NCBI RefSeq assembly: GCF_001029265.1
Contig: NZ_CP011856.1
Location: 1,054,001-1,118,000, forward strand
DNA from: Spiroplasma eriocheiris
Lineage (GTDB): Bacteria; Bacillota_I; Bacilli_A; Mycoplasmatales; Mycoplasmataceae
Direction of reading: 5' to 3'
DNA length: 64,000 nt
The notes under the pieces were generated by a model. It was given only the letters and a program-made list of their open reading frames with translations, ran no database searches and had not been told where the DNA came from. This document shows positions 1 through 11,922 of this stretch, one piece after another; the first letter of the stretch is position 1; the number at the start of each line of letters is the position of its first letter. The position numbers and the translations under genes are program-made.

Positions 1-931
1 TAATTGCTTCAATTGTTAAATCTAATAATCGTCGCATTTCGTTAATATCATTTACTTTAATTATATTGATAAATTTCTTTAATTCATAGACTATTTTGTT
101 TTTATTTCCCTCTTCGGTAAATAACTGCGTTGTTTCATTTTGAAAACGATCATAGATTGCTAAATTACTTAGCATTGTTAAATGATCAAATGTAATTGTA
201 TAGTCATAACTTAAAATTTCACTTTTGCTAATTCCAGTAGCTGCTTTGGAACAGACAATATTAGTAATAATATCATTTTCATGGCGTATAATCACAACGT
301 TATTAATATCAACATTGTTTTTTAACTTATGACTCATTGCTTTAACTTCTTTTACTTTTCCAAATAATGCAATTGCTAACTCCACAGGGTAAATTAAAGC
401 ATCATATAAAGAACCCTTTCCAAGATTTTCATCAAAAACCGAATGATACTCATCTATTAAAACTTCTTTCATACGACTTGAATATTTGTTTCAATGAAAA
501 CTTGCAATAAAGGGCTTAATTTTATTAACGTTTTCACTTAATACTTCATATTCAGGCAAGTGAATTGGTTTAAAGGCTTCCATTAAAATAACATTATTCA
601 CCAGGGCAACCTGTTCTAAATCCCGTGCTTCATGGGCACTAAATGCTAATGGTTTTTCTAAAAAAACATGTTTTTGTTGTTGCAAAAAATATTTAGCTTG
701 TTGGTAATGTAATCCGTTGGGAGATGCAATATAAATTGCATCGATATGATCTAACATATCTTCAAAAGTAGTTGTCATCCGTACTTGCAAGCTATTTTTT
801 AAAGAGAAAATCTTGGCTTTTTCCATACTGCGTGAATAAAGACAACTCAATTCAATATCTTTGATTTGCCGAGCAGCATCAATAAACTCAGTAGCAATAT
901 TACCAGTACCTATAATCCCAAATCTTAACAT
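1..931 (-). CDS. Gfo/Idh/MocA-family NAD(P)-dependent oxidoreductase (3' end off the window)
   Basis: The N-terminus MLRFGIIGTGNIATEFI is a Rossmann nucleotide-binding motif (GxGxIA), and around residues 90-96 there is the family motif EKPLAFS containing the conserved EKP. The frame stays open to base 1 when TGA at 491-493 is read as Trp, so about 310 residues are visible and the stop lies outside. Family members act on sugars, inositols or dihydrodiols as NAD(P)-dependent dehydrogenases; the substrate cannot be read from the sequence. The start has a plausible GAGGTG Shine-Dalgarno just upstream. It is the last visible gene on the minus strand, separated from the lipoprotein gene by about 125 bases. 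Confidence 0.88.
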
Positions 932-1056
932 AATTTCACCTCTTATCTATTATTTTATGCTATATTTGTTAAAATCACAAAAAAGTATTTTAAATTTCAT
1001 TCGGAAAAAGAAAAAAACATTTTATTAAAATGTTTTTATGCTTTAATTATTAATAA

Positions 1057-1737
1057 TTAAGCGGTAGTTTTAATCCTAAAAGTAATCTTATCATTAATAC
1101 TTTTAGCATTAAAGAATTGTGATGTTCCGCTGATTTTCACGATATATTTAGTAGCATCAGTAGAATCAAGCGCACCAGTTAAACTAGCGGTATCAAAGTA
1201 ACTATCAGGAGCATTGGGTCCAAAAAGTTGTTTAGTAGCAGCTGCTTTTAATTTAGCTAAATTTCCCTTATCCGCTTCAGCAACTTCAATCACTTGCCGA
1301 CTAGCAGGTAACCAATCTTCTAAATAAGGCTGTAAATTAACATCCTTTCATTCAACTTGGCCGGTAAAACCACTCACATTTGGTTTTGCTTTAAAGTTAA
1401 CTGTCGCATCTGATAAATTAAGGATTTTGTCAACAAGAACAGGGGCTGATATGTTAACCTCAACTTGTGATCAGTCAAAATAGTTAGTATAAATTGCTTG
1501 AATTGCAGTTTCTAATCCCCGCGTAAAATTAGGATCAGCATCTTGACCATAAACACCATTATAAGTTAAATTAAGTTTTCCATCTTTTGTTACTTGTTCA
1601 TACGTTAGTCTACTTAAATCAATTCCTGAGGCAATTGGGCTTGAACCCCCACCTCCCGGTGGTACACAAGCAACAACTGAGGTTGCACTAATTGTCGCAA
1701 TTGAAATAGCTCCTAACATTGCTAATATTTTCTTCAT
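1057..1737 (-). CDS. Spiralin-like surface lipoprotein
   Basis: 226 residues when TGA codons at 1471 and elsewhere are read as Trp. The N-terminus MKKILAMLGAISIATISAT is a signal peptide that leads into the lipobox TSVVAC, so Cys24 should be lipidated and the protein anchored outside the membrane. Pro/Gly/Ser-rich residues follow the Cys. Two later segments share a helix-then-strand pattern (an amphipathic stretch, then VEVNISAP/VNFKAKP, and again near KYIVKISG), which recalls the repeat layout of spiralin; that likeness is judged by eye. I chose the ATG at 1737 because the longer in-frame start would put charged residues ahead of the signal peptide. The surface role is inferred. Confidence 0.85.
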
Positions 1738-1798
1738 ATCGAAACTCCTTCTCAAGATGTGGCACTTTAATGCTTCATATATTAATAATTATAACCTA

Positions 1799-2380
1799 TT
1801 ATTCTGGTTTGTCATCCTCCAAAAAAGGATTAATTGGTTTGGTATCCGAAGAAGAGTCCTTTTCAACAAGGGGAGAATTTTTTTGGTTTTTTAATTCTAA
1901 CTGTTCTTTTTCTCATTCTTCCGAAGCTTTTCATTTTTCTTTAACTAAGAAGATTTTTTCTTCAACCCGCACAATTGATTCCAATACAGACACGGCAATG
2001 GTTGCCACAAAAACAATTGGGAACCACACATACCAAAAAATACAAATTCCATTTGGAGTTAAAACATGGGTGTTTCCTAAAATTGTATAAAATAATGTAA
2101 ACCCAAAAATAAAATATTGGGTAATATAGAAAATATACATAAACAAAGTATGTTTTCTAGTAAATTGAAAGGCTGTTTTTTTAATTTCATGCGCGCGCAC
2201 CACATGGTATAGAACAAAAATTGCAATCGCAAAACCAATTAACACATACGCAATTTTATACCCCGTATTGGCACTGACCTCTCACTTTTGCATTCCTAAA
2301 ATTAAAAAAATAACCAATAATGCTGAATATAATACTATATTAGCAATACTAACTAATGATTTAATGGTAATTGCTTTCAT
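1799..2380 (-). CDS. Multi-pass membrane protein of unknown function
   Basis: 193 residues starting MKAITIKSLVSIANIVLY, with TGA at 1931 and 1913 read as Trp. About four hydrophobic segments occupy the first 140 residues, and a charged tail (KEKWKASEEWEKEQLELK, then an Asp/Ser/Pro-rich end) follows. No family motif was recognised. It lies 14 bases downstream of rsmE on the same strand and may be co-transcribed with it. The topology and the tail suggest a membrane protein with a cytoplasmic C-terminus; no function is assigned. Confidence 0.75.
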
Positions 2381-2394
2381 TTTTTCCCCCTATT

Positions 2395-3114
2395 TTAAAG
2401 TTCTTTCTCATATATAATAGCAGATAATAAAAAGATTGGTGCAGTTTCTGCTCGTAAAATTCGTGGTCCTAACGAAACACTATGGTACCCCATTAATTGA
2501 AGTTCTTTAATTTCGACAGGTTCAAAACCACCCTCTGGACCAACAATGACAGTAATTGAATGATAATCTTGCTTTAAAATCGTTGACAAAGAATTTGCAA
2601 AGTTTTCATTTTCATAACAAACAATATTTACATCACTTAAATAAGACTGTAAAGTTGTGAGATCATTACTAATATTAGTAATTTTGGGAATTGAATTCCG
2701 ATAAGACTGCTCACTTGCTTCTTTACAAATTTTTTCTCACCGTTTAATTTTACTATCATTATTTTCGTTGGCAAGGCGCACAACACACCGTTTAAATTCA
2801 AAAGGAACAATTTGACTAACTCCTAATTCGGTTACTTTTTGCAACATTAAATCCCACTTATGGCTCCGAATTAACCCAGCAATTAAGGTAATTTTAACTT
2901 GTGGATCATGGTTTTGAGTTAATTCACTAATTTTAGTAATTACTAGTTGTTGATTATTAAGATAGGTAATTGTTGCTAAATAATGATGCTGTTGATAAAT
3001 ACAAATAATTTGAGCCTTATTTTTTAACCGTAAGACATTTTTAATTTGATGTAAATCAGCATTTTCCAAATAAAATTGATTATCAACTAACCTTGTTGCA
3101 AAAAACCGATGCAT
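2395..3114 (-). CDS. rsmE: 16S rRNA (uracil(1498)-N(3))-methyltransferase RsmE
   Basis: 239 residues. The start MHRFFATRL and the early segment HQIKNVLRLK fit the PUA-like RNA-binding domain of RsmE. The C-terminal SPOUT/trefoil-knot motifs are clear: VGPEGGFEPVEIKEL, followed by LGPRILRAETAP, which form the SAM-binding knot. The enzyme methylates U1498 of 16S rRNA. TGA at 2737 is read as Trp. It starts 7 bases after the coaE stop, so the two are probably translated from one message. Confidence 0.93.
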
Positions 3115-3121
3115 TGTTATC

Positions 3122-3697
3122 TTAAGACTCCTTTAAAATTTTAGTCATGACCTTATCTAGTTTATTATACAATATTTCTTTTTCTTTCGTGGTATGAATT
3201 GTAATCTTATGGGGATTTTTCCCAAATAATTGTTTTTGAATTTTAATAATATTTTTTGTTTGGTTTTTACTTTTCCCATCACGCTCAAAAACACGGGTGT
3301 ATAAAACTTTTTTGGGAGCAGTAATAAAAATTTTATAATCAAACTTAATTTTAAAAGTATTTAGGGTTACTGCTTCAATAATAACATTACTATTATGGTA
3401 TTGCTTTAATAATTGCATGGTTTGATTTTCAACTAATGGTCATACCACCGCATTTAAATCATGATTATCTAACTGATTGTTAAAAATAATATCCCGTAAT
3501 ATTTCTTTATTAATTTGGTTATTTTCATTAACAACATTATCATATTTTTTACGTAAATAGTTTATTACAACTGGATTTTGCATACATTCTTTCGCAAAAA
3601 GATCAGCATTAATATATTGAAATTGATACTTTTCTACTAAATATTGACTAGCAGTTGTTTTGCCACTACCAATATAACCATAAATTCCTATTATCAT
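3122..3697 (-). CDS. coaE: Dephospho-CoA kinase
   Basis: 191 residues. The P-loop GYIGSGKTT lies at the N-terminus, followed by INADLFAKE, equivalent to the D-x-(I/L)-x-R/A region that binds dephospho-CoA, and by a C-terminal LID/helix region (TRVFERDGKS). The enzyme makes the last step of CoA synthesis (ATP plus dephospho-CoA to CoA). Of the two in-frame ATGs, the one at 3697 lies 8 bases after a GAGG Shine-Dalgarno, whereas the ATG at 3703 is only 2 bases away, so I chose 3697. TGA codons are read as Trp. Confidence 0.92.
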
Positions 3698-3753
3698 TAA
3701 CATAACCTCATTTCTTTTAAAGTGATAATGCTTGTTAATAAAGTTGATATTAG

Positions 3754-4443
3754 TTATTTATTTAATCTTAATAAATCTTGGTTAGTAATAATATCAAAAA
3801 TGGCCTGCGCAACAGCACTCGTTTCCGTGGGAGTATAATGCACCCCATCATATTTCACCTGGTCTTCCGCACCCGGGTTAGCAAATTCTTGCATATTTAA
3901 AACCGGAATGTTATATTTACTAAAATAGTTTTCATAAGCACCTGGTAAAGTAGTTAATAACTCGCCATCATTTAAAGTAATTGCTTTCGGAGGACAAATT
4001 ACTAATACTTTGTAATCTGGTTCTTCATAATTATCAACATATAAATTTTTCATTCCCTTGATAATATCATGTAAACTAGTAACAATTTTTTCTTCAATAT
4101 TAAAATCACTTAAATTATTATATTTAGCATACGCATCATAGCCAAAATAATCATTTGTCCCTAAAAAAATAATAAATAAATCAAAGGGTGAGGTTTTGGC
4201 ATATAAAGCGCGTAAATTATCCATTGCATTATCCTGGGGAAAGCCAAAATCAACTAGGGGTTTTACAATTGTTCGTCCCGGTTGCGAATCAGTTCTAATT
4301 TCAATATTAACTGGTTGATATTCTTGAGCTAATAAATCAGCTAATTTACTTGGTCAGTTATCGCCAACTGCCATTTTCCCTTCCCCCATTGGTAAATACC
4401 CATAAGTTAACGAGTCACCAAGAATTGTAATTTTTTTTGTCAT
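3754..4443 (-). CDS. SGNH/GDSL-family hydrolase (esterase/lipase-like)
   Basis: 229 residues. The four SGNH blocks are present: GDSLTYGY with nucleophile Ser11, a Gly-containing block (QPGRT), GTND with Asn97, and DGVH with catalytic Asp199 and His202. Such enzymes hydrolyse esters, for example lysophospholipids or acyl groups; the substrate is unknown. No signal peptide or lipobox is seen, so it is probably cytoplasmic. A good Shine-Dalgarno (AAGGAAA) precedes the ATG. It lies about 55 bases downstream of a small membrane-protein gene on the same strand. Confidence 0.88.
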
Positions 4444-4496
4444 ACGGTTTCCTTCTTTCTTTATCATAATTAATATTTTATCTTATTTTTACTTAT

Positions 4497-4856
4497 TTAG
4501 GGTTTTACGCGTAACATTTTTTGGAAAAACTCAATTACTCATACCAATCCAAAAAAACTAGCTAGGGAAATCACCGCATTTTGACCATTGATAAAAAACT
4601 TAACTCCCGAATAAATTAAAAAGAATAATGCAATAAAGAGTGAAGCAAAAATTCATAAGAGAATAATTAAGATAATCACTGCTCATTCTCAATAGTTTCT
4701 TTTTAATTCATTATTTAACTCTTCAGGACTACGAAAACGCGCTAATAAATATCCAAGTGGTCACGTAATAATAAACCATAAGTATGATAAGGGAATTAAT
4801 AAAATAAAAATCACCGTTTTAGCTAAAGTATCATTTTGTTGGTTGGTTGTATTCAA
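4497..4856 (-). CDS. Small membrane protein of unknown function
   Basis: 119 residues if started at the TTG at 4856, which sits 8 bases after a clear AGGAG. An ATG at 4863-4865 is in frame but abuts the Shine-Dalgarno directly, so TTG is preferred. Five TGA codons are read as Trp. Three hydrophobic segments are visible (VIFILLIPLSYLWFIITW; WAVIILIILLWIFASLFIAL; ISLASFFGLVWVIEFF), separated by a charged loop (RFRSPEELNNELKR). No family was recognised. It lies 24 bases downstream of the ECF S-component gene and may be co-transcribed with it. Confidence 0.72.
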
Positions 4857-4879
4857 ACAAATCATCTCCTACTATATTT

Positions 4880-5530
4880 TTAACTATACAACTTTCGTAG
4901 CGCATATGCTACTGGGGGAAAGATTAAAATTACTAAAATTGTTTCTGGTAAATAATTAGTTGCTAAAATAATTCAGGTAAATGCTTTAAAAAAAGCAGTG
5001 TGCTCAGGTTCAGGATATACCAAAGGACCAATAAAATACATAAAAATTAACACAAACAAGGTATTGAATGACGAAGTACTAATGGCAATTATTAAATGAA
5101 AAGTTTTTAAATAGTGTTTCTGAAACCATGTTAAATGAATATCATCATTATGATAAATTTTTGCTTCCACACAATCACTAACTTTATTAAAACCATAGGC
5201 AATTGTTCCCACACATAAGCCCATTAAAACCCGCGGAACAATTGAAAACAAGGGATTAATAAAAATGAAGGCGGTTGGGCCAGGGTATAATAGTTCTTGC
5301 ACTAACGAAGTTAGTCCAAAAACTAACCCATAAATAACTCCTGCAACAATTAAATTAACATTAACCGTTAAATATAAGGCATATGTTCCAATAATAAATA
5401 AAATATGCATTAAAGTCAATTTAACAACCCCGACATTAATATAACCAAGGGAAGGAACAAGACAAAACAACAAAAAAATGGAAATAATAATACCATTAAT
5501 TGTAATCATTCTTGTTGTGATCTTTTTCAT
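4880..5530 (-). CDS. ECF transporter S component (substrate-binding membrane subunit)
   Basis: 216 residues with six hydrophobic segments. The pattern LVPSLGYINVGVVKLTLMHI, then GLVFGLTSLVQELLYPG and FINPLFSIVPRVLMGL, is typical of the Pfam ECF_trnsprt group of S components, which capture vitamins or related compounds for a shared EcfA-EcfT module encoded elsewhere. The substrate cannot be read from the sequence; the gene lies right behind hpt (22 bases), so a purine-related or vitamin substrate is only a guess. Shine-Dalgarno TAGGAG precedes the ATG. Confidence 0.85.
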
Positions 5531-5552
5531 TAATTTAATCTCCTACATTATT

Positions 5553-6128
5553 TTACCACTTTCAAGTTTTAATTTTGTCAGTATCAGCAATTGCTACATA
5601 GGGTAAATTACGTAAGCGTTCTTCATAATCTAGGCCAAACCCAATTAAAAACGCATGGGGAACATCAAAACCAAATCAATCGGGTACCAAGTCTACTTCC
5701 CGCCCCGCTTTTTTATCTAATAAAGTAACAACTTTAACCGATTTGGCTCCTTTTAAGATTAAATAATCTTTAATCATTTTAATAGTTTTCCCACTATCAA
5801 TAATATCCTCAACTAATAAAATATCACGTTGGTCAATTGGAATTGGTAAATCAAGAACAATTTTGGGCGCACCATTACCTTTAACCCCACCAAAATATGA
5901 GGATACCACCATATATTCGGTTTCACATTCAATTGTTAAATGGCGAATAAATTTTGCCATAAAAGGAATGCACCCTTTTAATAATCCTAAACATAAAATT
6001 GTATTATCTTTTAACTTATGTTCTGGTTGCGAATAGTAAGCACTAATTTCAGCTCCTAATTCTGCACAACGTTGATCAATCTGTGCTTCTGATATTAAAA
6101 TTTCTTTTACCAAGGGATGAGTCATCAT
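5553..6128 (-). CDS. hpt: Hypoxanthine(-guanine) phosphoribosyltransferase
   Basis: 191 residues. The PRPP-binding motif [12 protein letters not shown] is in the middle of the protein, and the base-recognition region near the C-terminus reads [20 protein letters not shown], matching HGPRT enzymes after TGA at 5676 is read as Trp. The enzyme salvages hypoxanthine/guanine to IMP/GMP, which matters in a mollicute that cannot make purines de novo. The start ATGATG allows 6128 or 6125. Downstream it is followed closely by the ECF S component. Confidence 0.95.
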
Positions 6129-6242
6129 GGATTTTTAAACCTGCCTTTTCTTTTTTCGAATATTCCAATTATATATAAAAAACAAAGACTTTAAAAGATA
6201 AAGTAACCAAAGAAATTAAAATATTTGAGAAAAAAATAATAA

Positions 6243-6270
6243 AAACATCTAAGAAAACTCTTAGATGTTT
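6243..6270 (-). terminator. Rho-independent terminator after eno
   Basis: An 11-bp perfect stem (AAACATCTAAG / CTTAGATGTTT) with a 6-base loop, placed 12 bases after the eno stop. On the minus strand it runs into a short U-rich stretch, and the plus strand also has a T-rich flank. Confidence 0.8.
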
Positions 6271-6281
6271 AAAATTAAATA

Positions 6282-7655
<1,374 letters not shown>

Positions 7656-7705
7656 TTGTATATCTCCTTTTTCCTAACCATATAATTATAAATATTTACT
7701 ACTTT

Positions 7706-7733
7706 ATTATATTACTTGAACTTAAAATGTAAA
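7706..7733 (-). promoter_or_regulatory. Sigma-70-type promoter of eno
   Basis: On the minus strand, TTTACA (7728-7733) and TATAAT (7706-7711) are separated by 16 bases. The predicted transcript starts about 45 bases ahead of the eno ATG. Confidence 0.7.
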
Positions 7734-7813
7734 CCTACGAGGGCAAAAAAATGTAGATTTTATCAATTTTTAAATAAATTAAACAAAGATAATATTTAAA
7801 AATTCACAAAATT

Positions 7814-7842
7814 TTGACTTAATTAATATGTTATATTATTAT
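7814..7842 (+). promoter_or_regulatory. Sigma-70-type promoter of the glucosyltransferase gene
   Basis: TTGACT (7814-7819) and TATTAT (7837-7842) with a 17-base spacer. This would give a 5' leader of roughly 120 bases before the ATG at 7972. The rest of 7660-7970 is AT-rich with no coding signal. Confidence 0.6.
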
Positions 7843-7971
7843 TTGTGAACATTTAAAATGTCAAAACTAATTATTAAATATAAAATTTATCATCATATTT
7901 TCACAAAAATAACTTAATAATTAAATTTTATATTACTAAAATATTTTTTAATTTAAAAAGGAGAATACTTT

Positions 7972-9996
7972 ATGTTAAATAATAAAGACCTTGAAAAAAT
8001 TAAAAACTATTTTATGAACGATCCTAATCTAGCTGAATTTAGTCCCTTGTTTCAAAATTTTTTTAATGCAAACATGTCAAAAGTTGATCATCTTGACTAT
8101 ATAAAAATTTTACAATTCTTAGTTATCATTGCTGGTAGTCCGCAACCAAAAACACACCTGCTTTTTACAGAACTTGAAAAATTAAGTGAAGAAAGAGTAT
8201 CACTAACTCTATCAGAAAAAAATATTCATTTTATCTGACTTGGTCCTCTTACCGCTGAACAAACAAGCTACATAAAAATTTGGACTTATATAAATCCTGA
8301 CTATAACATTATATTATGAACCGCTCCCAATAGTTGTTTACTAAATGTTTTTAAAAAGCATTTAATAGAATTCGCAAATAATAACCCCATTAAAATAATT
8401 TTACTCCAAAATGAATTTTATAATAACTATTATTTAAGGAATCTGGAAAAATCATTTAATCAATTAGCAATACAATTTTTATTAGACAAAAAAATAATTG
8501 ACAATCCCACCGCATTAAACGAAATAATCGCTAATAATGAAAAAGAATTATCGCTCTTAGTAAGTGAACTTAATCTAATTCATTCCCAAAAAGAAGAATA
8601 TATTAGAGACATTAGTACTTCAGGTTTAATTTTTATGGATGTTGAAACTTTACAAGGCTTTTTTAAAGATATGTATCTGCGGCAATTGCCCTCTGTTCTT
8701 TCTGACCGGTTACGATATAACATTCTCAAAGAATTTGGCGGCTTTTATGTTGACATTGATACAATGCCAAAAATTAATTGATCTTTAATTATTGAGAAAT
8801 TAGAACAACAAACTTTTGATGAAGAATTTGAAAAATATAAAGAGGCAATTATTATTCAAATTAAATTTTATATTGGTTCAAAAATGTCCCGTTCAATGTT
8901 AGAAAAGAAAAAAATTAAAGCTGCCGAAATAGCAAGTGCACAAGATACTGTTTTAAAAAGATTTGATATTAAAAATGTTCCCTATCTTATCACGCACATT
9001 ATTTTAAATGAATTTTTGAACTTTTTATATCACCAAAAAAAATTCAATTTTACCTTGGGAGAAAATATAATTAGAATTGAATGTCAGAAAATTATTAATG
9101 AAATCCAAGCAAGCGGATGAGAAAACTTACTTCTACCACTTAATAATTATTCTTTTAATAGTCCCTTTGGATTTCAACTTTCAAACATTCAAGGACAACA
9201 AGATGGATTTTTAGTTGCCAAGCAAAATAATCCAGTTAGTTTAGAAATGATCAATTCGGTCTTGCTAATTGACCGGAAAATTGAAGATTTAGGGGCAGAT
9301 TTCATTGATATTGATGAAAAAAATTTAGTTAAAAAATACCAAAAAATATGGGAAGAAGACGAGTTGTTAGCAAATTGAAGATTTGATACTTTATTCTATG
9401 AAATTTCTACTTTAACACGAATTTATGTAGGACAAGGTGTTAATAATGCAATTCATAATAGCATTCATAGATTATTATTTGCTTTGAATGAAGAAGAAAT
9501 TACAGATAAACAAGAAGGTTCTTTAATCAAAGTCATATGAGACAATTTTTGAATATGTTATGGCTCACAAATGATGATGCTTCGGAAAAAGATTTTTCAG
9601 ACTAACCTAGCAACAACTTGTACGATTCCCCAGCTAAGTTTAGCATGACATACTGATAAAATTGCTAATGATTCACGAAAAAATTTAACAACCAAATTAA
9701 AAAAATTACAACAAAAAAATTTAACCACTACAAAAGTTCTCAAAATTTTAACTGAAACTTCAGAAATTGAAGAATTAACCATGGAGGAATTACAAGCAAG
9801 TTTATATGAAACTAACCTTAAAAGTGAACACCATCAAATTTTAAATAGTCGTCCTTATGATATTAGCAATTTTCATAAAATAATTCGCGTGTGAAATTAT
9901 GAGCAACGCAAAGAATATTTTGCTAAAAGAAAGATGGCTTATGAACAACAAAAACAACATCCAAGTGCTAATCGTGAAGATGATTTTGACCGTTAA
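7972..9996 (+). CDS. TcdA/TcdB-type glucosyltransferase (stand-alone toxin catalytic domain)
   Basis: 674 residues, table-4 code, with a good AAGGAG. It matches the catalytic domain of large clostridial glucosylating toxins. IHFIWLGP (Trp89) corresponds to the UDP-glucose-stacking Trp102 of TcdB. D245-R248 and the YVDID block (Y259, D261, D263) reproduce TcdB D270-R273 and Y284-D286-D288 with identical spacing. The C-terminal RVWNYEQRKEYF (Trp642) parallels the Trp520 region. Those toxins glucosylate host Rho/Ras GTPases. The autoprotease, translocation and receptor-binding parts are absent, there is no signal peptide or membrane segment, and about 100 extra residues precede the last motif. 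Target, export route and activity are unknown. It faces away from eno and has its own promoter and terminator. Confidence 0.88.
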
Positions 9997-10030
9997 AAAA
10001 AGATAGATTTTTCATAATCTATCTTTTTTA
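9995..10030. terminator. Bidirectional terminator between the glucosyltransferase gene and atpE
   Basis: A 9-bp stem (AGATAGATT / AATCTATCT) is extended by A6/T5 runs on both sides, so it can end transcripts from either direction. It overlaps the stop codon of the glucosyltransferase and abuts the atpE stop. Confidence 0.85.
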
Positions 10031-10318
10031 TTAGGCAACAACAAACGCTAAGATAATCGCAATAACTAAAGCATAAATAGCTCCTGATTCAGTAATGGCA
10101 TTCCCAATAATGAATAAGGTTCTAACTTGGTCCCCAGCTTCTGGGTTCCGGGCAATACCTTCAACTGCTTTCCCCCCAGTATAACCTTGTCCAATTCCGG
10201 CCCCTGCACAACCAATTGCAGCCATTCCGGCTCCAATATAACTTAAGTTACCTTTGATTTCAACATTAACACCTGTTGCTCAAAACACCGCTAAGCAATT
10301 ACTTACTAGTTCTAACAC
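10031..10318 (-). CDS. atpE: F-type ATP synthase subunit c (orphan copy)
   Basis: 95 residues from a GTG start that sits 8 bases after AGAGG. Two transmembrane helices flank the polar loop GKAVEGIARNPEAGDQ. The ion-binding helix has the essential carboxylate in NAITESGAIYALV. Gln in GIGQGY, Glu-Ser in TES and Tyr five residues after the Glu match the ligand set known for Na+-binding c-rings, so Na+ coupling is possible. No other atp genes are nearby: upstream on the same strand is a Ca exchanger, downstream a convergent glucosyltransferase. It may be a detached single copy or a second copy. Confidence 0.9.
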
Positions 10319-10506
10319 AATAATAACCTCTCACTTCTACAATTAAAGTTTTTAATTGTTAAAAATAAACAACAATTCTTATCTTCCTTTAACAATCAAA
10401 AAAATTAATTATTTTTATTTTAATGCTTCTAAATGTAGTAATAATTTCTACATTTACGGGTATTATAACATTAAAAAAATAATAAGTTAATAAAAATTTT
10501 ATAAAA

Positions 10507-10525
10507 AACCTTAAATTTTTTAAGG
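10507..10525 (-). terminator. Terminator after the cation exchanger
   Basis: On the minus strand CCTTAAA-AAA-TTTAAGG is followed by six T residues, 20 bases past the stop codon. Confidence 0.7.
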
Positions 10526-10544
10526 AATTTAGTAATTAATGGCA

Positions 10545-11720
10545 TTATGGTAAAGGTGTAATTGCCGCGATTACCGTTAGGTTGACAGTCCAAATGCTAA
10601 TAAAAATTAAAATAATAACCAAATTTAAAAAGATGTATACTTTTCGACGGCGGACAACCTGGCGTTGAATTGTTAAGCGAGTTAAAACAACTAAGACAAA
10701 CTGCATTAAAGTTAACATAAAGTACTGTAAATAATCTTGATCATGTAAAATAATATGGTTTAACACACCATCCCCTTGAAAAGCAATATCACCAAAAAAG
10801 TTAATAACATTATTATATAAAATTGAGCCAACTAGTCCCCCAAAAGCAATGTTATTTTTTCCCATCTTCAGAAGTGTAAAAGTTGAAATTGTTTCTGGCA
10901 TGTTCGTTACAAATGATAATAACAATCCTCCTGCTGAGGTTTCGGGAATATGATAAGCATGGGGAACTACACCCATAATTAATGATAAACAAAATGAAAA
11001 ACTAACTAACACAACAATTGCAACAATAAAAAAAACTAATAATTGTTTCATTGTTAAATGATTTTTTAACTCTTTTTCGGTGGTTTCATCTTCTTCATCA
11101 TACTGAGCAACTAAGTTTTTATCATAGGTTACTGGTTCTTTTTTATTTTGCCGTAAAAAGAAAAAGATTGTTAAAATATAAGACACCGCAAATAATAATA
11201 AAACTCATGAGATATTAATTCCCGGAATGGTATATGCTAAAAAACGAAGGGCATTTAAACTTTCCACCGTAAAATGTTGCGGAATAAAAGTTAAAAATAA
11301 TATGCAAGAAAAACTTAACCCAATCATTAATAAAATACGATTTCATTTGTTTACCCGAATAAACGATTGACGACGAATAAAAATCAAACTAATAAGAGCA
11401 AATAAAAATAAATAATATGAATTTCCCCCAATTGTATTCGCAAAAGATTGCTGGGGAAATCCTGACGCCCCCATTGTCAATGCAATTGTTGTTTCTGGTA
11501 AGGAAGTAACGGTTGCTAAAATTAAGGCGCCTGCCACTGATTGTTTAATTTTTTTTCGTGCTGTTCAAGCCACTAAATATTCAGACATATATTTGGAAGC
11601 AAAAATAACCCCCACAGCAAAAACTAAAAACGGAATTCAGAGCACTGCTTGGGCTATTTTACCCTCGTATAAATGCATCGCTTTAAATATGTCAATATTT
11701 CAAGTAAGCAATTTTCCCAT
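10545..11720 (-). CDS. Cation/Ca2+ exchanger (CaCA superfamily) membrane protein
   Basis: 391 residues with about ten membrane segments arranged as two halves. Each half has an alpha-repeat-like motif: ATVTSLPETTIALTMG in the first and FVTNMPETISTFTLL followed by GGLVGSILYNNVINF in the second. The acidic PE within each repeat is the ion-binding residue in Na+/Ca2+ exchangers. A charged cytoplasmic loop (RQNKKEPVTYDKN and an acidic stretch) separates the halves. The likely role is Ca2+ export in exchange for Na+ or H+. The ATG at 11720 is the first in frame; TGA codons are read as Trp. Confidence 0.8.
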
Positions 11721-11922
11721 AGTTCTAAATACTTTCTATTTTTTCTAATTAATATTAATTATAATATAGATTAAACAAAAAAAGAAATCTTTATCTAAAA
11801 TAAAAATATTAACTGAGAAAAAATCCCAAAAATAAAGAAAAAAAATCAATGTTTGAGTTATAATTGATAATTATTTAATGATATGATTAAATAACAAATA
11901 AAAAAATAAAGGAGGACACATT

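Noticed and set aside
491-493. TGA codons read as stops, which would make many genes look broken
   Set aside because: They occur at Trp positions in rpsD, eno, dnaE, ackA and others, so the organism uses table 4; only the 38.6-kb frameshift is a real break.
1719-2090. A 123-codon plus-strand frame
   Set aside because: It crosses the start of the lipoprotein and the tail of the membrane-protein gene in antisense; no Shine-Dalgarno and a composition unlike real genes here.
11721-11922. A T-box or tryptophan-responsive leader ahead of trpS
   Set aside because: No specifier loop, T-box sequence or terminator/antiterminator pair could be found.
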